Shown one piece after another: positions 16,864 to 25,687 of a DNA stretch of 64,000 bases; within the stretch, counting starts at the first letter, position 1, and the number at the start of each line of letters is the position of its first letter. Below the pieces are notes generated by a model. It saw only the letters and a program-made list of their open reading frames with translations. It ran no database searches and was not told the origin of the DNA. A program made the position numbers and the translations under genes. This DNA comes from DASVHS01 sp035468985 (lineage in GTDB: Bacteria; Acidobacteriota; Thermoanaerobaculia; Gp7-AA8). The stretch is taken from assembly GCA_035468985.1 (NCBI GenBank), contig DATISF010000070.1, forward strand, positions 117,675 through 181,674, written 5' to 3'.

Positions 16864-17547
16864 ATGCCCATCGAAGTGCCGATTCCCTTCGATTCCATCC
16901 CACTGCTGGCCTCGCTAAAAAAGGAAGATCGCGACCTGGTTGCTCCTCTCTGCCGGATCCGCGGATTCGAGAAAGGAGAGACGATCTTCCGCGAAGGCGA
17001 GCCTGCCGACCGCATTCATTTCGTCTATCTCGGCCGGGTGAAGATCGTGAAGTCCGCCGGCGAGCGCGACATCATCATCGAGATCCTCGGGCCCGGCGAG
17101 CCGGTGGGAGCGGTGGCCGTGTTCGAGCAGCGTCCCTTTCCGGCAACCGCCATTACGCTCGAGCCGAGCAGCATCGTCTCCATCCCCGAACGCGAGTTCT
17201 TCGGTTTGATCGAGCGAAGACCCGAGATGATGCGGCACCTGCTCGCCGGTCTCACGTACCGGCTGATGATGGTCAACAAGCGTCTCGCGGACATGACGGG
17301 CTCCGCGGAGCATCGCGCGGCACGGCTTTTTCTCACGCTCGCCGATCGCGTGGGCCTGCCGAAGGGCGACGCCGTGACCATCCCGCTGACACTGTCCCGG
17401 CAGGAGATTGCGGACCTGATCGGCACGACGCTCGAGACCGCGATCCGGCTGATGAGCCGATGGCAGAAGGACGAGCTCGTCATGACGGAAAAAAGCGGGT
17501 TCGTGATCCCGTGTATCACCGAGCTGCGTCAAGTAGTTACGGGGTGA
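16864..17547 (+). CDS. Crp/Fnr family transcriptional regulator (DNR-like)
   Basis: A 227-residue regulator. The N-terminal cyclic-nucleotide-like beta roll (about 15-125; KGETIFREGEPADRIHFVYLGRVKIV, in two motifs) lacks the N-terminal FNR cysteine cluster, so it is not an oxygen-sensing FNR itself. A dimer helix follows, then a helix-turn-helix with LSRQEIADLIGTTLETAIRL, the E..TxxR-type recognition pattern of Fnr/Dnr proteins that bind TTGAT half sites. Divergence from ric and the DNR-like boxes on both sides support a role in nitrosative or low-oxygen control. Effector (heme/NO) is inferred. Confidence 0.88.
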   Translation: MPIEVPIPFDSIPLLASLKKEDRDLVAPLCRIRGFEKGETIFREGEPADRIHFVYLGRVKIVKSAGERDIIIEILGPGEPVGAVAVFEQRPFPATAITLEPSSIVSIPEREFFGLIERRPEMMRHLLAGLTYRLMMVNKRLADMTGSAEHRAARLFLTLADRVGLPKGDAVTIPLTLSRQEIADLIGTTLETAIRLMSRWQKDELVMTEKSGFVIPCITELRQVVTG

Positions 17548-17557
17548 ACCATGTCAG

Positions 17558-17571
17558 GTGACCGCAGTCAC
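17558..17571. promoter_or_regulatory. second FNR/DNR-like palindrome
   Basis: GTGACCGCAGTCAC is a perfect inverted repeat with 5-bp arms and a 4-bp centre, the half-site spacing of FNR/DNR boxes (7 of 10 matches to TTGAT-N4-GTCAA). It lies between the Crp/Fnr gene and the PAS-Fis gene. Confidence 0.4.
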
Positions 17572-17597
17572 TGCCGGGCGACGAGCCGCTCGGCAGT

Positions 17598-18083
17598 GTG
17601 ACAGGCATGCAACGCGGTGTATTCACTCCCGTCAGCGCCGCATTTGAATCGCTCGGAATGGCTGTCGCGCTACTCGACAGCAACATGCGCATCATCGACG
17701 CCTCGCCGGCGTCACGCGGTCTCCTCGGCGCACCCGATCTGGCCGGCCGCAGCATCTGCGAGTTCGTCGACGTGGAGCCGATCGCCGACCGTCTCGCATC
17801 CGGTCACCGGATCACGGCACTCTGCAGGATGATCTCCGGCTCGCCGAACTCGGTGAATGTCATGGCCGCCCCGCTGCCCGAGGGCGCGTTTGACAACGGC
17901 GTCCGGTATCTCATCGCGCTGGAGCTGCTCGAGCCGAGCTCACGCTACGCGGCCGTCGAAGAAGCGGAGCGGATCCGGCGGGCGCTGGAAGACCATCGGT
18001 GGCGCCGTACCGCGGCAGCGCGGGCGCTCGGAATCAGCCGCGCCACGTTGTGGCGGCGGATGCGCGAGCACGGTCTGCTGTAG
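17598..18083 (+). CDS. small PAS domain - Fis-type helix-turn-helix regulator
   Basis: A 161-residue protein from GTG 17598 (ATG 17607 is an alternative start). An N-terminal PAS-like domain (about 10-115; LGMAVALLDSNMRIIDASPA) is joined to a C-terminal Fis-type HTH (EEAERIRRALEDHRWRRTAA and ARALGISRATLWRRMREHGLL in two parts). This is the sensor and DNA-binding ends of a sigma-54 activator without the central AAA+ domain. Such proteins may act as Fis-like or anti-activator factors. Its position after the Crp/Fnr gene and a palindrome suggests it belongs to the same stress regulon. Confidence 0.75.
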   Translation: MTGMQRGVFTPVSAAFESLGMAVALLDSNMRIIDASPASRGLLGAPDLAGRSICEFVDVEPIADRLASGHRITALCRMISGSPNSVNVMAAPLPEGAFDNGVRYLIALELLEPSSRYAAVEEAERIRRALEDHRWRRTAAARALGISRATLWRRMREHGLL

Positions 18084-18557
18084 CTAGGCGCGTGTGACCG
18101 ACACTCTCGTGGTCGCCACCGTCGGCGTGCCCGTGTCGTCCCGTGCCTCCGCGCGAATATCGGCTGACACGCCCTGGAACAGCCGCGAATCGGTCACGTC
18201 GCGGCGCGGATCGAAGCGATAACGCAGCTGGCCGTTTGCGGGCACGCGTGTCGAGTACCCCATCCGGTTGATCCTCGCCGCGTCGTAGGTCTCGGTCGCG
18301 ATCTGAATGCCGCCGAAGGCAAATACCGTCGCCGAAACCGAGGTCACGTCGACGGGGCGGCCGCCGGTCTCGCGGACGACGACATCGAACGGGAAGTCAT
18401 AGGTTTCTCCGTTGACGCGGGTGGCGACCACCGGGTTCGGCACGATCTCGATGCTGATCGCGCCGTGGCCAGCGATCGAGGCGTTATCGACGTCTCCCCG
18501 ACCGCCGGCACAGAATGAAACCAGAAAAATCAGGAGAAGCAGTGCCGCACGTTTCAT
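18084..18557 (-). CDS. hypothetical secreted protein
   Basis: A 157-residue protein from ATG 18557, chosen because it begins with an export signal (MKRAALLLLIFLVSFCAGG). A cysteine at the signal end might be lipidated, but the lipobox is not canonical. The mature part is beta-rich with phrases NPVVATRVNGETYDFPFDVV and LRYRFDPRRDVTDSR, like a small immunoglobulin-type or FxLYD-like fold. I do not recognise the family. It converges tail to tail with the PAS-Fis gene with no gap, and a large hairpin repeat covers its 5' side. Confidence 0.6.
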   Translation of the reverse strand: MKRAALLLLIFLVSFCAGGRGDVDNASIAGHGAISIEIVPNPVVATRVNGETYDFPFDVVVRETGGRPVDVTSVSATVFAFGGIQIATETYDAARINRMGYSTRVPANGQLRYRFDPRRDVTDSRLFQGVSADIRAEARDDTGTPTVATTRVSVTRA

Positions 18558-18568
18558 GAACGCTATTG

Positions 18569-18704
18569 AAGCTCTGCACAAGTCGTTGTTCACGTCATCC
18601 TGAGCCGCGAAGACGGCGAAGGATCTCGAAATGGCAGGCGTTTTCGGATCCTGAGATCCTTCGTCGCGCTTCGCCGACTCAGGATGACGACTTGTTCAGA
18701 GCTT
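18569..18704. repeat. long interspersed hairpin repeat, copy 2 (GTCATCCTGAG family)
   Basis: Outer arms GAAGCTCTG (18569-18577) and CAGAGCTTC bracket GTCATCCTGAG and CTCAGGATGAC arms and an inner GAAGGATCTC/GAGATCCTTC pairing. Most of it is identical to copy 1 at 8392-8512. It lies between two minus-strand genes, immediately downstream of the superoxide dismutase stop. Confidence 0.88.
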
Positions 18705-18706
18705 CC

Positions 18707-19237
18707 CTAGTGCTGCATCGACCCTGCCATCTCGTGCAATGTCACGACTCCGCAGGCGATCCGCGGGCCGGCATTGCCGGTCGGCTGCGTCGTCAGATCG
18801 TCGGGATTCGCATGGAGAATCACGGCGTGTCCAACGGCGGACGTCATCCCTTCATGAACGGTGATCGCGCGGGTGTTGAAGTGCGTGTGCACCTCGCCCT
18901 TTGCATCGGCCGTGACGTTGCCGAAGTCTCCGGCGTGATGTGACTGCGCATCAGGAGCGGCGTGGGGCATGTTCATCGGATTGAAGTGCCCGCCCGCGGC
19001 ATTGCCGTTGTCGCCGCAGTCTCCATTGACATGAACGTGGAAGCCGTGCGTGCCGGGTGGCACTCCGCTCAAGTCGATCAGGACGTCGACGCTGCCGTCC
19101 CCGAGCTCCTGGAAGTGGACCATCCCGTTTGCGCTCGACCCGCTGGTCGGGCTGAGCATGGCCATTGCAGCCGGGCCCTTCGTATGCGCGCAGCCGACGA
19201 GGAAAAGGGAGATCGCGAACAATGCGAGTTTCTTCAT
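18707..19237 (-). CDS. sodC: Cu/Zn superoxide dismutase family lipoprotein
   Basis: A 176-residue protein from ATG 19237, which begins a lipoprotein signal with lipobox LFLVGC. The mature part has the Cu/Zn SOD ligands: GFHVHVNGDCG, GGHFNP, the HHAGDFGN zinc loop, a D, and VGHAVILHA, plus the disulfide pair in GDC and RIACGVV. The catalytic arginine equivalent (GNAGPRIACG) is present. It would dismutate superoxide at the periplasmic face of a membrane. It diverges from the decaheme cytochrome gene (72 bp apart), and both could serve redox chemistry in the periplasm. Confidence 0.93.
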   Translation of the reverse strand: MKKLALFAISLFLVGCAHTKGPAAMAMLSPTSGSSANGMVHFQELGDGSVDVLIDLSGVPPGTHGFHVHVNGDCGDNGNAAGGHFNPMNMPHAAPDAQSHHAGDFGNVTADAKGEVHTHFNTRAITVHEGMTSAVGHAVILHANPDDLTTQPTGNAGPRIACGVVTLHEMAGSMQH

Positions 19238-19309
19238 CTTCCCTCCAAACTTGATTTGCGCGACGATATCACGCTCGTCAGTGACGTTCATTGAAGGAAA
19301 GGGACACAC

Positions 19310-20233
19310 ATGAAGCCCATGCTCCCTCGGCTCCTCGCGGCCGTATTGCTCTTCCCCTTCGGGATCGCAGTTGCGCAAACACCTCCGGACGCCACGTCCA
19401 CCGCACCTCCCGCCTCATCGGGCCCCGGCTTCGACATCGCTGAATGCCAGGCCTGTCACGCCGACACGCTGTTTTCGAATTTCCAGCACACGTTCCACGC
19501 GAAGAAGCTCGCGCGGAGCTGCGCTGAGTGCCACGGCGACGTCGCCACGCACGCGAAGATGGAGATGGGCGGCGAGGGGAAGGGGCCGATCATCTCCATG
19601 AAGACCATGCCCGTGCAGCAGGTCAACGAAAAGTGCATGAGCTGTCACGACAAGGCCCGTCAGGCCAACTGGCATGGCGGCATTCACGAGCGTCGCGGTC
19701 TGACCTGCACCACGTGCCACAGCATCCACGCGTTCCAGTCGCAGCGCGCGCAGCTGAAAACGCCTCGCGCCGCCGAGACCTGCTACACCTGCCATCCGCA
19801 GGTGCGCGCGCAGGGGATGCGCCAGAGCCATCATCCCGTGCGCGAAGGGAAACTCGATTGCACCAGTTGCCACGATCCGCATTCGAACGCGCAGCGCGGA
19901 CTGTTGAAGGCCGATTCGATCAACGAGCTTTGCTACACCTGCCACACCGACAAGCGCGGGCCGTTCCTCTGGGAGCATTCGCCGGTCCGCGAGAACTGCA
20001 CCACCTGCCACACGCCGCATGGCTCGAACCATGAGCGGCTTCTCGTCGCCAAGCTGCCGTGGCTCTGCCAGCGCTGCCATCTGAGCACGCGCCACCCCGG
20101 AACGCTCTACGACGGCCGCAACACGGTGGCTGGCGCGAGCCCGAGCAACCGTGCCATCGAGCACGGCTGCCGCAACTGCCACAACAACATTCACGGCACG
20201 AACGCACCGTCCGGGCCGTACTTCGGACGGTAG
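19310..20233 (+). CDS. DmsE/MtrA-family decaheme c-type cytochrome
   Basis: A 307-residue exported protein (signal MKPMLPRLLAAVLLFPFGIAVAQ) with exactly ten CXXCH motifs: CQACH, CAECH, CMSCH, CTTCH, CYTCH, CTSCH, CYTCH, CTTCH, CQRCH and CRNCH. Length and heme number match the MtrA/DmsE/PioA decaheme cytochromes that pass electrons through an outer-membrane porin. A GGAAAGG ribosome site precedes the ATG. The MtrB/PioB-like barrel gene follows 14 bp downstream. Direction of flow (out to minerals or in from Fe(II)) cannot be told from sequence. No MtrC-like surface cytochrome is present. Confidence 0.93.
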   Translation: MKPMLPRLLAAVLLFPFGIAVAQTPPDATSTAPPASSGPGFDIAECQACHADTLFSNFQHTFHAKKLARSCAECHGDVATHAKMEMGGEGKGPIISMKTMPVQQVNEKCMSCHDKARQANWHGGIHERRGLTCTTCHSIHAFQSQRAQLKTPRAAETCYTCHPQVRAQGMRQSHHPVREGKLDCTSCHDPHSNAQRGLLKADSINELCYTCHTDKRGPFLWEHSPVRENCTTCHTPHGSNHERLLVAKLPWLCQRCHLSTRHPGTLYDGRNTVAGASPSNRAIEHGCRNCHNNIHGTNAPSGPYFGR

Positions 20234-20247
20234 GAGAGGAGACGATC

Positions 20248-22551
20248 ATGAAACGCCTGGCTCTCATCACGTTGGTGCTGTTCGCCGCCTTTTCGCTGTT
20301 CGCGCAGTCGACATCACAAACGCCGCCGGCGCAGCCACCGGCGGGACAGACTCCCGAGAAGACCGAGGCCGCGCCGCCCGCGCCGGCATTCGTTCCGAAC
20401 CTGTTCGGAAGCTTCTTCAGCGCCGGGCTGCAGGCCAGCAACGAAGACGCGGGGCGCTCCTCGAAATTCGAGGAGTATCGCGACGTGCCGTCCGGCCTGA
20501 CCGGACCGGCATTCCGCATCTTCAGCGACACGAACGGCAACCCGCTCCTGATCAGCGGCGAGAACATCGCCCAGAACGATCGCCGCTTCTCCGTCTGGGC
20601 GGACACGCCCGCTGTACGCGTCGATCTTCTTTACGATCAGATTCCGCACCGCCTCGGCAACAACGCCAAGTCGCCGGAAAAGATCGTGTCGCGCGATGCT
20701 CTCGGGATCTCGGACTACATCCAGGGAGCGCTGCAGAACGCGCTGCAGCAGCAGTTCAACACGAACAAGAACGCCATCGCCTTTCCGTTCCTGCGCTCGA
20801 TCGTCGAGCCGCTCATCAACACTCCGGAAGTGTTCGACCTCGGCTTCGACCGCAAGCGCGCGTTCCTCAACGTCGGACTCTTCCCCGACGCGAAGGTCGA
20901 TACGACCATCAGTTACTTCCAGGAAAACCGCAGCGGGACGCGCAGTGCCGGTACGTCGTTCGGATTCGGCAACGTCGTCGAGACGCCGGAGCCGGTCGAT
21001 TACCGCACGCGTGAGGCCGGCGTGCGCATGGAAGTGCCGCTCGACAACCTGATGCTCCGCGGCTCGCTGTCGATCAATCAGTTCGCGAACACCTACTCGA
21101 GCTACACGTTCGACAACCCGTTTCGTGTGACCGATTCGACCGATCCGAGCGCCTACACCGGTCCCGCCTCGGGGTCGATCGGAGGCGCGGCGATGGGCAG
21201 GCTCGCCCTGCCGCCCGACAACAGCCGCGTGAGCGCGGCCATCGGCGGCATTTACAAAATGCCGATGCATTCGCGGCTGACGGCGGACCTCGCGTTTGGC
21301 CAGTTGCGATCCAACGGCGAGCTGATGCCCTACACGACGAACACCGCGATCCAGGCAACCGTGTCCGAGGCGAACGTCTTGCCGGTCGATCGTTTCAACG
21401 GCAAGATCAACACGACATCGGCCAACGTGACGTTCACGACGCGTCCGCTCGCGAACCTCAACATCACGGCCCGGTATCGCTACTACGACAACGACAACAA
21501 CTCGCCGCGCATCGAGTTCCCCGGCTACGTCCGCTTCGACGCCGTTTGGGAGGACATCCCGCGCATCACTGTCCCGTACAGCTGGAAGAACAATCGGGCC
21601 GAGGTGCTGGCGTCGTACGACATCGGAACGGGCTATTCGGTCGAGGCGGGATTCCGCAACGATCGCACGAATCGGACCTACCGCGAGGCGAATCGCACCA
21701 CGGAGAACATCGCTCACATCGCGCTCGATGCGCGACCGGCGACCTGGGTCACGTGGCGCAACAGCCTCGAATTCGGCGACCGCTCGTTTGATGGGTACAA
21801 CGCCGCGCGTGCCGAAGACGCGACATTCGTCGAACCGGAGCCGGCGGTCAATCCCGAGGGGCTGCGCCGTTTCGACGTCGCCGAGCGCAGCTCGCAGCGC
21901 GTCATCAGCATTCTCAGTGTGAATCCGTTCAACGGACCGTTTGACGCGACGCTGGACTTCACGCGCAACTTCGACAACTACTCGAAGCACGCGGAGCTCG
22001 GTCTGCTGAAATGGCGCAACCAGACGCTCACGGCCGAGGCAGACTACTCGCCGTCGGAGCGCTGGAGCACGTTCGCCTTCTACAGCCGCGAATACTGGGA
22101 CGGTTTCCAGCGTGGACGGCAGAGCGGCGCGACACCGTCGACGAACCCGCTCGACAACTGGACCGCGGACAACAGCGACAAGGCGAACTCGTTCGGCGCC
22201 GGCTTCACCGTCGGCATCGTGCCGGACAAGGTCGACTTCAATTTCACCGGACGGGTTCAGAACGTGGCCGGCTACGCGAATCTCGATTCGCCGCCGGGAG
22301 GCAGCCCCGATGTGGCGTTCGACGTCCCGAACGTCGACGACACGCGTTTGTGGACGCTGCTCGCGCAGGTCAACTACAAGGTGTCCACGCCCTGGACTGT
22401 GGCATTCGGCGCCTGGTACGAGCGCTACAAGATCAATGACCTGCTCAACACCGGAACACAGCAGTACTTGCCGGGCGGATTCTTCCTCGCGCCGAACGAC
22501 CTCGGATATCGCGGCGGTGCGGCGTACGTCAGCTCGACGTATCGGTGGTAG
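20248..22551 (+). CDS. MtrB/PioB family decaheme-associated outer-membrane beta-barrel protein
   Basis: A 767-residue protein from ATG 20248, preceded by AGGAGAGGAG. It has a signal peptide (MKRLALITLVLFAAFSLFAQ) and a Pro/Ala-rich linker, then a long series of amphipathic strands with aromatic girdles (for example YYDNDNNSPRIEFPGYVRFD, then VPYSWKNNRAEV) and a C-terminal tryptophan. This is the MtrB/PioB barrel type that wraps the decaheme cytochrome. The CXXC near the mature N-terminus seen in Shewanella MtrB is absent here. It pairs with the upstream cytochrome to form a porin-cytochrome conduit. Confidence 0.88.
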   Translation: MKRLALITLVLFAAFSLFAQSTSQTPPAQPPAGQTPEKTEAAPPAPAFVPNLFGSFFSAGLQASNEDAGRSSKFEEYRDVPSGLTGPAFRIFSDTNGNPLLISGENIAQNDRRFSVWADTPAVRVDLLYDQIPHRLGNNAKSPEKIVSRDALGISDYIQGALQNALQQQFNTNKNAIAFPFLRSIVEPLINTPEVFDLGFDRKRAFLNVGLFPDAKVDTTISYFQENRSGTRSAGTSFGFGNVVETPEPVDYRTREAGVRMEVPLDNLMLRGSLSINQFANTYSSYTFDNPFRVTDSTDPSAYTGPASGSIGGAAMGRLALPPDNSRVSAAIGGIYKMPMHSRLTADLAFGQLRSNGELMPYTTNTAIQATVSEANVLPVDRFNGKINTTSANVTFTTRPLANLNITARYRYYDNDNNSPRIEFPGYVRFDAVWEDIPRITVPYSWKNNRAEVLASYDIGTGYSVEAGFRNDRTNRTYREANRTTENIAHIALDARPATWVTWRNSLEFGDRSFDGYNAARAEDATFVEPEPAVNPEGLRRFDVAERSSQRVISILSVNPFNGPFDATLDFTRNFDNYSKHAELGLLKWRNQTLTAEADYSPSERWSTFAFYSREYWDGFQRGRQSGATPSTNPLDNWTADNSDKANSFGAGFTVGIVPDKVDFNFTGRVQNVAGYANLDSPPGGSPDVAFDVPNVDDTRLWTLLAQVNYKVSTPWTVAFGAWYERYKINDLLNTGTQQYLPGGFFLAPNDLGYRGGAAYVSSTYRW

Positions 22552-22700
22552 GAGAGTGCGGTGCGCTGGCCGCGGTCAGCGCGCCGCCTCTGTTTCACAC
22601 TGCACTCCGCTCGCAATGGATCGCCACCTCGCCATTGCCGCGGTTTCGATCCAAGTCGCTCGTCCGCAAACGCTTCGCCGCCACCACCTCCTTCGACGCA

Positions 22701-24101
22701 TCATTGGCTCAGCGCGGCGATGCGTCTGGCCAATGACCCCAGCCAGCTCTCGCCGAGCTGTTGATAGTGCAGCGCCGCCGCCTTCTGGATGGCGTCGGCG
22801 AATGACGGATACGGCGACACGAGCTGGGCGAGCTCGCCGATGCGCAGGCCTTTCTTCCGGGCCAGCACGATCGGTTCGATGAGCGTCGATGCATTCGACG
22901 CCATCGCGTGCGCGCCGAGAATGCGGCCGCGATCGTCGCAGATGATCTTCAGGAATCCTCTGGTGGCGCGATCCACGACGGCGCGATCGACGTCTTCCAT
23001 CTCGACCGCGTACGTTCGCGGACCTTCCGTGGCGCCGAGGTGTGCAACTTCGGGATCCGTGTAGAGCGCCCATGGCACGTTGCTGTAATCGACCGGTGAC
23101 CGGCCGGGGAAGAGCATGTTCCGCACGAGCTTCACCGCCTCGTATGCTGCAACATGCGTGAACTGCAGTCCGCCGTGGATATCGCCGCATGCCCAGATCC
23201 GCGGCACCGAAGTCTGGAGATACTTGTTGATGACAACGTAAGAGCGCTCGGTCTTGACGCCGGCGTCCTCGAGGCCGAGATCCTCGATGTTTCCGCGGCG
23301 GCCCGAGGCGACGAAGATCTCGTCGACGGCGATCTCGCGCGTCTCGCCGCTCTTGTGCTCGGCCCGCGCGATCTTCCTCGGTCCCTCGCGGCGCACCGAC
23401 CTGACCGACCAACCGGTGCGAATCTCGATGCCTTCGCCGTTGAGGAGCTCGCGCACGCGCGCGATCACGTCGCGGTTCTCGGTGCCGATGATTTCTTCGC
23501 CCATCTCGACGACCGTGACGTCGCATCCGAAGCGCCGAAAGATCTGCGCGAACTCGATGCCGATCGCGCCGCCGCCGAGGATGAGGATCGAGCGCGGGAA
23601 TTCGTTCTGCTGCAGGAACGAGGCGTGATCGATGAAGCCGCTTTCGGCGAGCCCTTCGACCGGCGGAACGGCGGTTCGCGATCCGGTGGCGACCACGATG
23701 TCCTTGGCGATCAGCCGCCGCCCCCCGGCGTCGACCTCGTTGCGCGATACGAGCCGTGCCGGCGCCTCGATGACATCGACTCCGAGGTTGCGGAACTTCT
23801 GTGGATCGTCATGCTTCGAGACAGCGCGCTGTGCCTCGCGCATCGAGTCCATGATCGAGCGGGGAGAGACCTTCGGGTCGAACGGCTCCAGGCCGAATGC
23901 GCCGGCGTGGCGCATCTGATGAGCAAGCCGTGCCGACGCGACGAGCGCTTTCGTCGGGACGCAGCCGGTCCAGAGGCAGTCGCCGCCGAGTGCGTGCTTC
24001 TCGATCAGGGCCACGCGCCGGCCGAGCCGTGCGCACCCCGAGGCGGTGACGAGTCCCGCCGTCCCGCCGCCGATCACGATCACATCGAACTTCTCCGCCA
24101 T
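22701..24101 (-). CDS. FAD-dependent pyridine nucleotide-disulfide oxidoreductase (MerA/Lpd-like) with altered C-terminal motif
   Basis: A 466-residue flavoprotein. It has an N-terminal FAD motif VIGGGTAGL, the redox-active disulfide GGDCLWTGCVPTK (C42 and C47), a NAD(P) motif LGGGAIGIEFA and the second FAD motif RIWACGDIHGG. In lipoamide dehydrogenase the C-terminal HPTxxE supplies the active-site His-Glu; here the aligned residues are Y431 and D436 (SPYPSFADAI). That substitution is seen in MerA-like and other uncharacterised relatives and argues against ordinary lipoamide activity. The substrate is unknown. Its start is only 17 bp from the divergent amidohydrolase start. Confidence 0.85.
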   Translation of the reverse strand: MAEKFDVIVIGGGTAGLVTASGCARLGRRVALIEKHALGGDCLWTGCVPTKALVASARLAHQMRHAGAFGLEPFDPKVSPRSIMDSMREAQRAVSKHDDPQKFRNLGVDVIEAPARLVSRNEVDAGGRRLIAKDIVVATGSRTAVPPVEGLAESGFIDHASFLQQNEFPRSILILGGGAIGIEFAQIFRRFGCDVTVVEMGEEIIGTENRDVIARVRELLNGEGIEIRTGWSVRSVRREGPRKIARAEHKSGETREIAVDEIFVASGRRGNIEDLGLEDAGVKTERSYVVINKYLQTSVPRIWACGDIHGGLQFTHVAAYEAVKLVRNMLFPGRSPVDYSNVPWALYTDPEVAHLGATEGPRTYAVEMEDVDRAVVDRATRGFLKIICDDRGRILGAHAMASNASTLIEPIVLARKKGLRIGELAQLVSPYPSFADAIQKAAALHYQQLGESWLGSLARRIAALSQ

Positions 24102-24118
24102 CCCATTACACTCCGCGA

Positions 24119-25684
24119 ATGCTTTTGCGAACTCTACTCGCCCTTGCGCTGACTGTTTCCACTGTCTCGGCAGCCGATTACGATCTCATCATCCGCAACG
24201 CGCGCATCGTCGACGGGGCGGGTGCATCGTGGTACCGCGGCGACCTCGCCGTTCGCGGCGACACGATCGCGGCGATCGACCGTCACATCGCCGGAACCGC
24301 GACGAGAACGATCGATGCGGGCGATCACGTTCTGGCGCCGGGATTCATCGACCTCCACACGCACGCGCGCCGCGGCATCTTCGAAGTGCCGACGGCGGAC
24401 AACTACATCCGTCAGGGCGTCACCACGATTTTCGAAGGACCGGACGGCAGCTCGCCGATTCCACTGCGCGATTTCTTCGCGAAGCTCGACCAGACGAAGA
24501 CGGCTCCGAACATGGCCAGTTTCATCGGGCAGGGGAGCGTCCGCGAAAAGGTGATCGGTACCGCCGATCGCCAGGCGACGGCCGAAGAGATCGAGAAGAT
24601 GAAGGCGCTCGTGCGTGAGGGGATGCGCGATGGCGCGTTCGGCCTCAGCACCGGCCTGTACTACGTTCCCGGAACCTTCACCCCGACCGAAGAGGTCATC
24701 GCACTCGCGGCTGTTGCCGGTGAGATGGGTGGCATTCACATCTCGCATCAGCGCGACGAGACGGCAAAGATCCGCGACAGCGTTCGGGAGACGATCCGCA
24801 TCGGCGAGGAAGGCCATCTCCCGACACAGGCGACGCACATGAAAGTCCTTGGCGCTCCGAACTGGGGAGCGAGCGCCGACACGATTCGCCTCGTCGATGA
24901 AGCACGGGCTCGCGGCGTCGACGTGACCATGGATCAATACCCGTACACCGCGTCGAGCACCTCGCTGCAGGCAGCGTTGTTGCCGGCGTGGTCGCTCGAG
25001 GGCGGGCGCGAGGATCTGTTGAAGCGGATCGATGATGCGGCATCGCGGGCGAAGATCCGCGCGACGGTCGTCGATCGCATTCAAAACGAGCGCGGCGGCG
25101 GCGATCCGAAGAACATCCAGATCGCGTCGACGGACTTCGATGCTTCCCTGGCCGGGAAGACCCTCGCGGACGTCACGCGATCCCGCGGACTGGAGCCGAC
25201 CATCGAGAATGCGGCCGATGTGGCGATCGATCTGATCCGCCGCGGCCGCGTCCAGGGGATCTTTCACGCGATGTCAGAGGACGACGTCATCCGCATCCTT
25301 CGACACCCGGCGACCATGATCGCCTCGGACGGCGAGGTGCCGGTGTTCGGGAAAAACTCCCCCCATCCGCGGAGCTACGGCACGTTCGTTCGTGTTCTCG
25401 GAGTGTACGTTCGAGAAAAGCAGGTGCTCACGCTCGAGGACGCCGTGCGGAAGATGACATCCCTTCCCGCCGGGCGCGTGGGACTGCGCGACCGCGGGCT
25501 CCTGCGGCCGGGGATGAAAGCGGATCTCGTGATCTTCGATCCGGCGACAGTCGCCGATCGCGCCACGTACGCGAACCCGCATCAGTATGCGGTCGGTGTC
25601 TCCCACGTGGTCGTGAACGGCGTGCTGGTCGTTGACGAGGGGAAGGTCACCGGAGCGCGGCCCGGGCGGGTTCTCCGGCACTGA
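24119..25684 (+). CDS. secreted N-acyl-D-amino-acid deacylase family amidohydrolase
   Basis: A 521-residue protein with an export signal (MLLRTLLALALTVSTVSA). It shows the D-aminoacylase layout: YDLIIRNARIVDGAG, the metal HxH motif in GFIDLHTH, EGPDGSS, a STGLYYVPG stretch, HISHQRDE, the HMKVLG segment and FHAMSEDDV, then IASDG and a C-terminal GMKADLVIFDPATV small domain. It would hydrolyse N-acyl-D-amino acids, or D-amino-acid-containing peptides from cell walls, outside the cytoplasm. Substrate choice is inferred. It converges on the TonB-C gene with a 3-bp gap. Confidence 0.88.
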   Translation: MLLRTLLALALTVSTVSAADYDLIIRNARIVDGAGASWYRGDLAVRGDTIAAIDRHIAGTATRTIDAGDHVLAPGFIDLHTHARRGIFEVPTADNYIRQGVTTIFEGPDGSSPIPLRDFFAKLDQTKTAPNMASFIGQGSVREKVIGTADRQATAEEIEKMKALVREGMRDGAFGLSTGLYYVPGTFTPTEEVIALAAVAGEMGGIHISHQRDETAKIRDSVRETIRIGEEGHLPTQATHMKVLGAPNWGASADTIRLVDEARARGVDVTMDQYPYTASSTSLQAALLPAWSLEGGREDLLKRIDDAASRAKIRATVVDRIQNERGGGDPKNIQIASTDFDASLAGKTLADVTRSRGLEPTIENAADVAIDLIRRGRVQGIFHAMSEDDVIRILRHPATMIASDGEVPVFGKNSPHPRSYGTFVRVLGVYVREKQVLTLEDAVRKMTSLPAGRVGLRDRGLLRPGMKADLVIFDPATVADRATYANPHQYAVGVSHVVVNGVLVVDEGKVTGARPGRVLRH

Positions 25685-25687
25685 CGG

